A DNA stretch of 42,591 nucleotides, from positions 1 through 42,591 of the forward strand of contig CALMJT010000043.1 of assembly GCA_937864365.1 (NCBI GenBank). Reading direction: 5' to 3'. Below, piece by piece: positions 17,154 to 25,170 of the stretch. Both the position numbers and the translations under genes were made by a program. The stretch's first letter is position 1. Every line of letters begins with the position of its first letter. The notes beneath the pieces were generated by a model. That model saw only the letters and a list, made by a program, of their open reading frames with translations, made no database searches and had not been told where the DNA came from. Origin of the DNA: an uncultured Alteromonadales bacterium (GTDB lineage Bacteria; Pseudomonadota; Gammaproteobacteria; Pseudomonadales; Cellvibrionaceae).

Positions 17154-17194
17154 CATCAATAAAGAGGAACCAGTTTGGCTCCTCTTTATTGATG
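17154..17194 (+). terminator. 15-bp stem hairpin after tssH
   Basis: A perfect 15-bp inverted repeat (17154-17168 with 17180-17194, CATCAATAAAGAGGA and its complement) lies just behind the tssH stop, with an 11-nt loop. It lacks a T-run, so it may act with other factors or protect the mRNA end. Confidence 0.6.
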
Positions 17195-17425
17195 GCTAAA
17201 TTATCAATTTTTTATCACAGCTTTCTTGCCTCTAGTTATGTACGTGTATGTATAGACTTTTACGTACATAATTTTCAATTCCGTGTTTTTATATCCAAAG
17301 CCCTTAAATTCTTGATTTGTCGGGATTTTGCACATCTATTTTCCAGATTGAAGGTTCATTTTTTTCGGAAAAATAAACATTATTTGATCTATGTTCTTGA
17401 AAACCAATCTCAAATAAAAATTAAA

Positions 17426-17454
17426 TGCAAAATGAGAATGGTTAGTATTATAAT
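17426..17454 (+). promoter_or_regulatory. candidate promoter with overlapping Fur box
   Basis: A perfect -10 hexamer TATAAT lies at 17449-17454, 34 bp before the porin ATG. Directly upstream and touching it, 17430-17449 reads AAATGAGAATGGTTAGTATT. By eye it agrees with a typical gammaproteobacterial Fur box at about 17 of 20 positions. Fur bound here would cover the -10 element, so repression by iron is predicted. The -35 element is weak. Confidence 0.6.
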
Positions 17455-17488
17455 GCGCAAAAACACGAACATGGGAGATATGTGAGCA

Positions 17489-18700
17489 ATGAAAAGAACT
17501 TTATTAAGTTTGCTTGTGGGAACAATTCCGGCTGTGGCGTTTGCTCAGCAACAACCAACCGTTGAAGAGTTGTGGAAAATAATTCAGCAGCAACAAGAGC
17601 AAATTAATGAGTTAAAAAATCAGGTAAACACTGCAAAAGTTAAAGTGGAAGAAATTGATGTAAAAGTCGAAGCAACTGCTGATGCAATAGAAAACAGTGT
17701 TGTAAGTGCTGGTGCATCAAATTCATTAGCAGCGTGGGCTGAAAAAACCACTTTGGGTGGTTATACAGAACATCACTTTAACGATTTTGAAGATTCTGAT
17801 AACGAAATCGACGCTCACCGTTATGTTTTGTATGTAGCACATCAATTTAGCGATACCCTGCGTTTCTTCTCTGAGTTTGAACTTGAACACGGTGTTGCCG
17901 CCGACGGCGAGCCTGGCGAAGTTGAGCTAGAACAAGCATACGTACAGTGGGATTTTCTTGAAAACCACAGCGTTCAATTTGGTCAATTCTTGATTCCTGT
18001 TGGTATCATCAACGAAACACATGAGCCAGATACTTTTTACGGTACCGAACGCAACCGTGTAGAGTCAGAAGTTATTCCTGCAACTTGGTGGGAAACGGGT
18101 GTTATGTTTACCGGTGAATTGTCGCCAGGTTTAACCTACAACGCGGCAGTTCATAGCGGTTTAGAGGTTCCGGTTGAAGGCGGTAATGCATTTCGAATTC
18201 GCAGTGGTCGCCAAAAAAGTGCTGAAGCAACCGCTGAAGATTTCGCGTTTACTGGTCGCTTAAAATACACCGGAATTCGTGGCTTAGAACTGGCTACCAC
18301 CTTCCAATACCAGCAAGAAATTACCCAAGGCTTGGCTTCGGATGACGCGAGTGCATTCTTAACCGAAGCTCATATTGCGTATCAATCTTCTGGATTCGGA
18401 TTTAAAGCGTTATGGGCCGAATGGGATATCGATGGCGATGACTTTGAAGACGCCAATGCGGATTCTTTGGGCGGTTGGTACATTGAGCCATCGTACAAGT
18501 TGACCGAGAAACTTGGTTTCTTTGCTCGATACAGCGAGTGGGATCGTGGCAACCGAGTTAATAGCGACTTTGAAGCGTACGATTACGGTATTAATTACTG
18601 GATACATCCGCAAGTTGTGTTGAAAGCGGACTATACCGACACAGTTGGTGAAGGTGATGAAGCCGATGCCTTTAACTTGGGTGTAGGTTGGTCATTCTAA
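17489..18700 (+). CDS. outer-membrane porin with coiled-coil N-terminus
   Basis: This 403-aa protein has a signal peptide (cut after AFA, residue ~20). A coiled-coil stretch rich in Q/E/V/K lies at about 22-65, and then a beta-barrel of alternating strands runs to a C-terminal Phe (GWSF), the usual outer-membrane end signal. The start of the barrel (TTLGGYTEHHFND, then HRYVLYVAHQFSD) and VEQLEQAYVQW-like strands resemble phosphate-selective porin O/P relatives. The substrate is not given by the sequence. A probable Fur box precedes it and a FMN-binding/PepSY pair follows, so iron or an iron-reduction-linked substrate is likely. It is unrelated in function to the T6SS genes around it. Confidence 0.85.
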   Translation: MKRTLLSLLVGTIPAVAFAQQQPTVEELWKIIQQQQEQINELKNQVNTAKVKVEEIDVKVEATADAIENSVVSAGASNSLAAWAEKTTLGGYTEHHFNDFEDSDNEIDAHRYVLYVAHQFSDTLRFFSEFELEHGVAADGEPGEVELEQAYVQWDFLENHSVQFGQFLIPVGIINETHEPDTFYGTERNRVESEVIPATWWETGVMFTGELSPGLTYNAAVHSGLEVPVEGGNAFRIRSGRQKSAEATAEDFAFTGRLKYTGIRGLELATTFQYQQEITQGLASDDASAFLTEAHIAYQSSGFGFKALWAEWDIDGDDFEDANADSLGGWYIEPSYKLTEKLGFFARYSEWDRGNRVNSDFEAYDYGINYWIHPQVVLKADYTDTVGEGDEADAFNLGVGWSF

Positions 18701-18744
18701 TAATCATCTGTTGATGAGAATGCGTGTAATTTAGTATTATCGAG

Positions 18745-18767
18745 AAAAGGCGCCTTGCGCCTTTTTT
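18745..18767 (+). terminator. rho-independent terminator after the porin gene
   Basis: A perfect 9-bp stem, AAAAGGCGC (18745-18753) with GCGCCTTTT (18757-18765), a 3-nt loop and a T-run mark it. It lies 26 bp before the ATG of the FMN-binding gene, so it may only attenuate the transcript. Confidence 0.88.
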
Positions 18768-18793
18768 CATGCAAAGTTTTTGGCTGAGTTTTT

Positions 18794-19351
18794 ATGCAAA
18801 TACGTTTGAATTTATTGAATATTTTTGTCGTTATAGCCCTATCTATCGGCTCGACAAGTGTATTTGCACAAAAAGGAAGTTTTTTATCCATCGAAGAGTT
18901 TCATGAGCTTGCTTTTCCGGGCCAGCCTATCGAATGGCAGACTTTGTGGGTTAACCAAGAGATGCGCGCCGATATCGAAGCGATAATTGACCGTAAACTC
19001 TCCAGTCTTCGGCTCAGATATTGGGGCGATGGAGAGCGTACTGCTTGGATTTTGGAAGAAATTGGTAAAGAGCTGCCAATTACAGTGGGCGTGATTGTAA
19101 ACGCGGGCAAAATCGAACAAGTTCAAATTATGGAATACCGCGAAAGTAGAGGCGGAGAAATTCGCTATCCATTTTTTACTTCGCAATTTATAAATGCTCA
19201 ATTATTTTCTGAAAAAGGAAATTGGCGCCTTAATCAAAATATTGATGGCATTACCGGGGCGACATTATCGGTTCGAGCATTGAAAAAAATTACCGCAATG
19301 GCTTTATATTGCCATCAACAAACTGAGTTCTCTCAGCTAGCAAGTGAATAG
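18794..19351 (+). CDS. periplasmic FMN-binding domain protein
   Basis: This 185-aa protein has a signal peptide ending near SVFAQ (~residue 26). Its C-terminal half has the FMN_bind signature, ending with DGITGATLSVRAL. In this family the Thr or Ser after GAT carries a covalently bound FMN (as in NqrC/RnfG and related proteins). The remaining parts, with LPITVGVIVNAGKIEQVQIM, match the domain's strands. It begins 93 bp after the porin stop and overlaps the start region of the PepSY gene. An electron-carrying role in the periplasm, perhaps ferric reduction, is inferred from context and the upstream Fur box. Confidence 0.85.
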   Translation: MQIRLNLLNIFVVIALSIGSTSVFAQKGSFLSIEEFHELAFPGQPIEWQTLWVNQEMRADIEAIIDRKLSSLRLRYWGDGERTAWILEEIGKELPITVGVIVNAGKIEQVQIMEYRESRGGEIRYPFFTSQFINAQLFSEKGNWRLNQNIDGITGATLSVRALKKITAMALYCHQQTEFSQLASE

Positions 19352-20135
19352 CTCTCTTCCTAAGACCGTATCGGTTCGTTCGCGTAAAAAGATGAATGTC
19401 AAAAGAGTGATTTGGCGTTGGCATCGCCGCGTTGGGTTGGTCGTGTCTGTTGTTGTTCTCAATCTTTGCCTTACCGGTGTGCTCCTAAACCATACGGAAT
19501 TCTTTAAATTACAAGATATTCCCGTGCGCAATAGTATTATTCTTAGTCTGTATGGAATCCAACCTCCTACTGTTATTGCTCAATCCACAGATGTTGGATG
19601 GGTTGGTCAGCTCGACGCTAAAATGTTGTATATAGGCGATCACTCGCTAGGTGTATGCGATGGCGTATTTAAAGGCGCTGTAACTTTACGCGCGTACGGC
19701 AGCTTGCTTATCGCTTGCGAATCCGAATTGTTGATCGTCAGTTCTGATTTCAGCATTCAAGAGAGAATAGGCAGTATTTTTCAGCTGCCGACCCCTGTTG
19801 AGCAACTAGGAGTCTGCGGCGAAGACGTGTGTTTTATTTCTAATGATCAAGTTTACTTGGCAGATTTGGAAAAACTACAGTGGTCGAACATAGACCGACA
19901 GCTGTTTTCTGAAATTAGGGTTTCTGATGAAATCCCAACGTATCAACGAGAAATTTGGCTTACCAATTATCAAGGTTCGGCGATCAATTGGGAAAGGTTC
20001 TTTTTGGATATACATTCGGGCAGAATATTCGGCTCGCTTGGCGTTCTGATAGTGGATTTATCTGCCATACTTTTAATTGTTTTAGTCGTTTCTGGCGTTT
20101 GGCTCTGGAGTAAGAATTCGGCGTCAAAAAAATAA
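19344..20135 (+). CDS. PepSY-associated transmembrane protein
   Basis: This 263-aa inner-membrane protein has an N-terminal transmembrane helix directly after WRWHRRVGL (VVSVVVLNLCLTGVLLNH), the classic PepSY-associated TM start. A periplasmic part follows, and a second helix (SLGVLIVDLSAILLIVLVVSGVWLW) lies near the C-terminus, with WERFFLDIHSGRIFG before it, also typical. The GTG at 19344 overlaps the FMN gene end; the ATG at 19392 would remove 16 residues and may be the true start. It probably forms a membrane electron-transfer pair with the FMN-binding protein; iron reduction is likely but not shown. Confidence 0.8.
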   Translation: MNSSLPKTVSVRSRKKMNVKRVIWRWHRRVGLVVSVVVLNLCLTGVLLNHTEFFKLQDIPVRNSIILSLYGIQPPTVIAQSTDVGWVGQLDAKMLYIGDHSLGVCDGVFKGAVTLRAYGSLLIACESELLIVSSDFSIQERIGSIFQLPTPVEQLGVCGEDVCFISNDQVYLADLEKLQWSNIDRQLFSEIRVSDEIPTYQREIWLTNYQGSAINWERFFLDIHSGRIFGSLGVLIVDLSAILLIVLVVSGVWLWSKNSASKK

Positions 20136-20321
20136 TACTCAGTATCTTAATGAACTTCCGGTTTGCGAATTACCTACTTTTTTGGGGTCGCGATTGGGTA
20201 ATAATTTGTTATAGTGTTCAACAATTGGCGATGTATAGACTATGCCTTATGCGGTTGTTCAAAAGTGTCTTCTCATCGCTCATTTAACGTGTGTTAATAA
20301 CTAAACATTGGAATTAAGTAT

Positions 20322-20618
20322 ATGGGTAAGCCTGCTTCTAGAATTACCGACATGCATGTTTGTCCGAAAACAAATCCTGGCCCAGTGCCACATGTTGGTG
20401 GTCCCATTGTTACTCCAGGTGGCCCGACCGTTATTATTGGTGGTTTACCATCGGCAACCGTTGGTAGTGTATGTGTCTGTATTGGACCACCAGATAGTGT
20501 TTCTAAGGGCAGTAGTACGGTCATGATCTGCGGAAAACCTGCCGCTCGAATGGGCGATAGTACTGCTCACGGTGGTAAAATTGTTGTTGGTTTCCCTACG
20601 GTCTTAATTGGCGGGTGA
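20322..20618 (+). CDS. PAAR-domain T6SS spike tip protein
   Basis: This 98-aa protein is a PAAR domain only. It starts KPASRITDMHVCPK, has VPHVGGPI and PGGPTVIIGGLPSATVGS, and ends CGKPAARMGDSTAHGGKIVVGFPTVLIGG, with the zinc-binding His/Cys positions of the family. PAAR proteins sharpen the VgrG spike and can carry effectors. This one has no N- or C-terminal extension, so any effector must bind it or VgrG separately. It stands alone, between the iron-linked trio and the leftward tssC gene. Confidence 0.95.
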   Translation: MGKPASRITDMHVCPKTNPGPVPHVGGPIVTPGGPTVIIGGLPSATVGSVCVCIGPPDSVSKGSSTVMICGKPAARMGDSTAHGGKIVVGFPTVLIGG

Positions 20619-20919
20619 TTCTTTTTAGTGAATCACCTATGGCCGGATGAGCGAAAGTCATCGATCGTATCTTCTAAATTTGCAGAGCTTGTACGTTTTG
20701 GGGTTATTTTGAGTGTGTAAACCCCATAGCGTGTCTATGATTTCTAAACTTATCACCTGAATATATTCATTAGTATCTTTGAAGTAGCCTATAAATCTGC
20801 TTTATGTCTGAGTACAAATTTCTTCCTATTTTCTCCCTTCACATTTGATTTGCCACGATCGATAGACAAAAAAATACCACCCATAAGGTGGTATTTGAGT
20901 GGTTTGACCTTAGGTAAGA
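20619..20919. other. convergent intergenic region
   Basis: This stretch between the rightward PAAR gene and the leftward tssC holds the tssC terminator (20867-20896). I see no gene in it. Confidence 0.7.
20867..20896 (-). terminator. rho-independent terminator of the leftward T6SS operon
   Basis: A 10-bp stem AAATACCACC (20872-20881) pairs with 20887-20896. On the minus strand it is followed by seven Ts (As at 20868-20874). It lies 24 bp after the tssC stop. Confidence 0.92.
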
Positions 20920-22407
20920 TCAGCCTGGGCTAGGAATGTTAGCAACCATTCGTAGAGAGGTCGTTAATTCTTCCATTTGTAGCCAAGGTTTAAGATAAGC
21001 AACAGCGCTGTACGAGCCAGGTTGTCCTGGAATCTCTTTTACCTCAACACGTGCTTCAGCTAATGGATATTTAGCTTTCATTTCTGCACTGGCGTCTGGG
21101 TTTGAGTTGGTGTATTGCTTAATCCACTGATTTAACCAACGCTCACAATCGTTCGCTTCCATAAATGAACCAACTTTGTCACGCGCCATAACTTTTAAGT
21201 AATGAGCAATACGTGACGTCGCCATCAAGTAAGGTAAGCGAGCAGAGATCTCAGAGTTAGCAGTGGCGTCAGGATTGTCGTAGGATTTTGGTTTTTGAGC
21301 GGTTTGTGCACCAAAGAATACGGAGTAGTCAGTGTTTTTGTAGTGGCACAATGGCAAAAAGCCTTGTCGACTTAATTCTGCTTCACGACGATCTGTGATA
21401 CCAATTTCGGTAGGGCATTTTTGGTCAACGTCACCGTCATCACTTTTGAATAAATGGCTTGGCAGGCCTTCAACTTTACCGCCGCCTTCCGCACCGCGAA
21501 TAGCTGTACACCAAGAATATTCCGAGAAAGCTTTAGTTAGGGTAGTGCCCATAACATAAGCGGCATTCATCCAACAGTATTTGTTGTGGTCGGTGTCGCG
21601 CGAGTAGCCAGAATCATCAATTTCAAACTCTTCGTAATTGAAGGTCTCAACGGGCTTGGTTTTGGAACCGTATGGAACGCGAGATAAGGTTCTTGGCATA
21701 ACCAAGGTGACGAAGCGAGAATCTTCCGAGTCACGGAAGCTGCGCCACTTGATGTATTCTTGGGTCTCAAAAATACCACCTAGGTCGCGAGGCTTAGATA
21801 ATTCTGTGAAGTCATCAAAGCCAAACATTTGCGCGCCAGCTGCTGAAATAAATGGACAGAAGCCCGCAGCTGCAACGTTCGACATCTTTGATAGAAGGTC
21901 GATATCTTCTGGATGGTTACTAAATTCATAGTCACCAATAATTGCACCGTAGGGTTCACCACCGGCAATACCAAATTCTTCTTCGTAGATTTTTTTGAAG
22001 GTTTGGCTTTGATCGAATTCAACTGCTTTGTCTAGGTCACGATACAACTCACGCTTGCTTAGGTTTAGCATGCGAATCTTAAGAGTCGAACCGGTTTCGC
22101 TGTTCATAACCAAGTGGTTTAGACCGCGCCAAGAACCTTCAAGCTTTTGAAACTTGTCTTGATGCATGATTGCAGCAAGTTGACGAGACATGGCCGCATC
22201 GATTGCAGCAACTGCTTTGTTAATGGTGTTCGTAAGGTTTTTGTCCCAAGTTAAAGTACCATCCATTGCCTTTGAGGTTAGGTTGGCGATTAGATCTTTT
22301 ACTTCATTCGGGTCGGTTTGTTTAGTGGCGCCGATCGCCTGATCAAGAAGGCTAAACGATCCTTCTTCGGCTTCTAAGGCACTATTTTCACTACTTTCTG
22401 TAGCCAT
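20920..22407 (-). CDS. tssC: T6SS contractile sheath large subunit TssC/VipB
   Basis: This 495-aa canonical TssC shows [70 protein letters not shown] and [11 protein letters not shown]. The C-terminal sheath segments end in [11 protein letters not shown]. It polymerises with TssB around the Hcp tube. It follows tssB by two bases and is the last gene of the leftward operon, just before a strong terminator. It is clearly different in sequence from the second TssC-like copy at 9450-10934. Confidence 0.97.
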   Translation of the reverse strand: MATESSENSALEAEEGSFSLLDQAIGATKQTDPNEVKDLIANLTSKAMDGTLTWDKNLTNTINKAVAAIDAAMSRQLAAIMHQDKFQKLEGSWRGLNHLVMNSETGSTLKIRMLNLSKRELYRDLDKAVEFDQSQTFKKIYEEEFGIAGGEPYGAIIGDYEFSNHPEDIDLLSKMSNVAAAGFCPFISAAGAQMFGFDDFTELSKPRDLGGIFETQEYIKWRSFRDSEDSRFVTLVMPRTLSRVPYGSKTKPVETFNYEEFEIDDSGYSRDTDHNKYCWMNAAYVMGTTLTKAFSEYSWCTAIRGAEGGGKVEGLPSHLFKSDDGDVDQKCPTEIGITDRREAELSRQGFLPLCHYKNTDYSVFFGAQTAQKPKSYDNPDATANSEISARLPYLMATSRIAHYLKVMARDKVGSFMEANDCERWLNQWIKQYTNSNPDASAEMKAKYPLAEARVEVKEIPGQPGSYSAVAYLKPWLQMEELTTSLRMVANIPSPG

Positions 22408-22409
22408 GA

Positions 22410-22922
22410 TTATTCTCCTTTATCTTCGCCAGGGTTTAACTGACCAGAAATTTGCGAAATTTGATCTGCGTTTTGCAGAATTTGCTCAAGAACAGTTTCA
22501 AGCTCTTCAGAGCGGTCTGCTTTGCTCAGCAAATCTTTTAGTTTATGGCGCGCTTCTAGTAATCGCTTAAGTGGTTCAACCTGGTCAACAATAGCTTCTG
22601 GAGTAAAGTCGTCCATTTTTTTGAATTCTAAATCGACACTCATCTTGGTGCCGTCACCGGACAGGGTATTTTCCACTTGTAACTCAAGCTTGGGATTCAC
22701 TTTACCCATAACTTCGTTGAAGTTGTCGCGATCGATTTGAACGAATTTACGCTCTTTGAGTGGACGACGCGCTTCTGCATTGTCACCAGAATAATCACCC
22801 ATTACACCCATCACAAACGGGAGTTCTTTTTTTACTTCCGCTCCGTTGGTTTCGACGTCGTAAGTAATGTGAACACGAGGTTTGCGAACTCGTTTGAGTT
22901 TGTTGTGGATACTTTCAGACAT
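22410..22922 (-). CDS. tssB: T6SS contractile sheath small subunit TssB/VipA
   Basis: This 170-aa protein has the TssB pattern: [20 protein letters not shown], then [15 protein letters not shown] and [15 protein letters not shown]. An [20 protein letters not shown] helix and a C-terminal helix for sheath interlocking and ClpV binding follow. Length is normal. AAGGAAGG before the ATG is a strong ribosome site, in keeping with the high amount of sheath protein needed. It is the only tssB in the window. Confidence 0.97.
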   Translation of the reverse strand: MSESIHNKLKRVRKPRVHITYDVETNGAEVKKELPFVMGVMGDYSGDNAEARRPLKERKFVQIDRDNFNEVMGKVNPKLELQVENTLSGDGTKMSVDLEFKKMDDFTPEAIVDQVEPLKRLLEARHKLKDLLSKADRSEELETVLEQILQNADQISQISGQLNPGEDKGE

Positions 22923-22975
22923 GATTTATTCCTTCCTTTAAAAAATCGGTAAGAGTTAGACTCAATAATTATACG

Positions 22976-24268
22976 TTACCAGCCCATTCCTGATGATGAT
23001 TGTGTTTCAGGTTGCTTAGGCGTCTCAGGTGTCTTTGTTTCCACTTCAGAAGAATGGCTTGTATCAGCTGCAGTATTCGTCTGTGTGGGTACAGCAACAG
23101 GTTGTGGTGGCGGTACGTATTTATCTGTAGCGGTACCGTCGGTAACTACACCTGTAAGTTGTGAGTAGAGCGCTTTTGCATTCTGGTCTGGAATTAATTC
23201 TAGAATTAATTCCGGTAACGTCATTCTTCCCCATTTAATAATACGATCTAAACTGGCTGCAAGGGGAGTATGAGGTTCATACATTCGGAAATAATCTGAA
23301 ATTAACGAAAGCTGTTTTAGCGCGTCTTCTCGATTAGTAATAGCGCCCGCCGGAACTTGTTGAACAAATTGAACATTTTGCAAGTTGCCGGTGGTAACTA
23401 CTGCGCCAGCCTCCGATGAATTGGTTTGATCGTCGATTGTTTCTTGCAAAGCCTGTTGTGCATTTTGAGCAGCATTGTGCGCATCAACAATATCTTTACT
23501 GATAAAACGAACAGTTCGGATCAGCTCTTCAAGTAGATTGCTGATGTCGGAACTCGGTGGAGCTTCACCGCCGCAATGTTTGCGTAAAGTATTGTTATAT
23601 TCTTTAAAGGACGACAGCGCAGCTTCAAGCGCTGTTGTTAATTCAATAAAGTAGATAGGTGTAGAACTTTTAATTTCGTTTTCTACATTTTCAAATGAAA
23701 ATCCAATGGTTTCAAAACGCTCTTTACGCTCTTTGTCATCTTGGATTTTTGAGGCATCGCGAGCCTGTAAATATTGTGCGTAGGAATAAGATTCACCTGT
23801 ATTACCTTCGGTGATCGTTATAGATCGCATTGGTGCGAGTAAAGGCCCACTGCCAAGACCTTCAAGTGGCGCAATTTTGGTTTCTAATCCGTACTCGTCA
23901 GGCTCTGGATAAACGACATCCCAATATTCATTGATGATGGCTTCAATTAGCTGGAACGAGTTTTTAAGTCCGAAGGCGCCATCGATTCGAACAGATGCTT
24001 CGCAATACCATGTGCAAGCTTGAAGATCTTTAGACAGCGTCTTTAAGATAACTTCTGATTTTTCTTGGACCTCATACCACGGAGAAATAAGGTCTATATC
24101 GTCATCAAATTGGTGGGTTCTTTCGAGGGCGCTAGCATTGTTTCTGGCGTCTTTAGCTGCGTAGTACTCAGCCTGTGCTGACGCGTCCACTCTAATATCG
24201 ACGCCTTGAGCAAGATCACCAGGTATTGGTGCGATAAATTCTTCCAAATTAAATCGAGTTTGTGACAT
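22976..24268 (-). CDS. tssA: T6SS assembly cap protein TssA
   Basis: This 430-aa ImpA-family protein has its N-terminal domain at residues ~8-200. It contains the tail-assembly pattern DIDLISPWYEVQEKSE, WYCEASVRIDGAFGLKNSF and YWDVVYPEPDEYGLETKIAPLEGL. The C-terminal half has the SLISDYFRMYEPHTPLAASL block, followed by MTLPELILELIPD and a disordered Pro/Thr/Glu-rich tail ending GMGW. TssA coordinates baseplate docking and tail growth. A 203-bp gap separates it from tagF upstream, which leaves room for an internal promoter for tssABC. Confidence 0.94.
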   Translation of the reverse strand: MSQTRFNLEEFIAPIPGDLAQGVDIRVDASAQAEYYAAKDARNNASALERTHQFDDDIDLISPWYEVQEKSEVILKTLSKDLQACTWYCEASVRIDGAFGLKNSFQLIEAIINEYWDVVYPEPDEYGLETKIAPLEGLGSGPLLAPMRSITITEGNTGESYSYAQYLQARDASKIQDDKERKERFETIGFSFENVENEIKSSTPIYFIELTTALEAALSSFKEYNNTLRKHCGGEAPPSSDISNLLEELIRTVRFISKDIVDAHNAAQNAQQALQETIDDQTNSSEAGAVVTTGNLQNVQFVQQVPAGAITNREDALKQLSLISDYFRMYEPHTPLAASLDRIIKWGRMTLPELILELIPDQNAKALYSQLTGVVTDGTATDKYVPPPQPVAVPTQTNTAADTSHSSEVETKTPETPKQPETQSSSGMGW

Positions 24269-24471
24269 TAACTAAGCAATCCTTATGCATGTTTTAATCG
24301 TTGCCCAAGCGTTCTGGCAAAAAGCCAGTTTAAGGGATTTTTTTCAAATGAAGCAAATAAATACCGCATCAATATTGAAAAAAATTCACACTTAATTCTT
24401 CAAGTCAACTAAATTATTATCTTTTCTAATACTCTACTATTTTTTATATCTTTTAATTTCACAATAATGGA
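24269..24471. other. gap between tagF and tssA, possible internal promoter region
   Basis: This AT-rich stretch interrupts an otherwise tight operon. It contains a small CTGGC...GCCAG hairpin (24314-24328). No -35/-10 pair is clear enough to call. Confidence 0.4.
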
Positions 24472-25146
24472 TTAACTGTTACTGATCATCATGGTATAGG
24501 TGTCGGGACTTGGTAATCCTGCACTTTCAAAATATCGATGAGACTGACCGTTTTGACCCGGTTGGTGCCACAGAGAAAAAGCCGACATATCATTGAGCCG
24601 AGATTTTAATAGTAATTCGGAATAGAGATCGCTAAAGGTATAGGCTTCAATTTCTAAAAAAGCATATTGTCCGCGTTGGTTTTGATATTGGCTTTTTGGC
24701 GCTGGACGTATATTGGGTTTCACCGAGATGAGGTTGCGATAGGTCTCATCGATAGAATCTCGATTTGTCAGCGCATTTATGGCGGTATTTTCGGCGTGTT
24801 GAAACCAAGAAGGTTCTGATAGTGCGCGAAATGGATTCTCTTGGCCTGGAATTTTATGAACTATGGTTAAAGGGAAATATCGGCCGACGCTGTCTACACT
24901 CGATGCTAAAACACCGACATACGAATTTGAGTCTATAACACCGCTTGTTAGAACAAATCGCCAAATAGGCGCAACCAGATAATGCTCTAACCATTGGTTA
25001 CCTAAGCGCGATTGGCTTGCCGAGATACTACGTTGTAACCATTCATCCCACAGTGTTATAAAATTTGACGCCAACCCACGGTCAATAAAATCACCGTGGG
25101 AAGGTAGTTTGCCAAATACTCCGACGTAATTATTGTGCTGCTGCAT
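24472..25146 (-). CDS. tagF: T6SS accessory regulator TagF
   Basis: This 224-aa protein of the TagF (BMA_A0400-type) family starts VGVFGKLPSHGDFIDRGL, then WDEWLQRSIS and APIWRFVLTSGVI, followed by VGRYFPLTIV, all typical. TagF restrains T6SS activity after translation by holding the FHA protein in some species. Here it is a stand-alone domain; the PppA phosphatase is a separate gene, so they are not fused as in some clusters. It begins 24 bp after tssM. Confidence 0.93.
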   Translation of the reverse strand: MQQHNNYVGVFGKLPSHGDFIDRGLASNFITLWDEWLQRSISASQSRLGNQWLEHYLVAPIWRFVLTSGVIDSNSYVGVLASSVDSVGRYFPLTIVHKIPGQENPFRALSEPSWFQHAENTAINALTNRDSIDETYRNLISVKPNIRPAPKSQYQNQRGQYAFLEIEAYTFSDLYSELLLKSRLNDMSAFSLWHQPGQNGQSHRYFESAGLPSPDTYTMMISNS

Positions 25147-25170
25147 AACTTTGTCTCTTTGTCATTTAAA

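Noticed and set aside
17147-17485. 112-codon open frame after tssH
   Set aside because: It starts with TTG without a ribosome site, spans the tssH hairpin and the porin promoter with its Fur box, and encodes an unnatural Phe/Ile/Lys-rich sequence.
24314-24328. CTGGC/GCCAG hairpin before tssA as terminator
   Set aside because: The stem is only 5 bp and in the leftward direction no T-run follows it.
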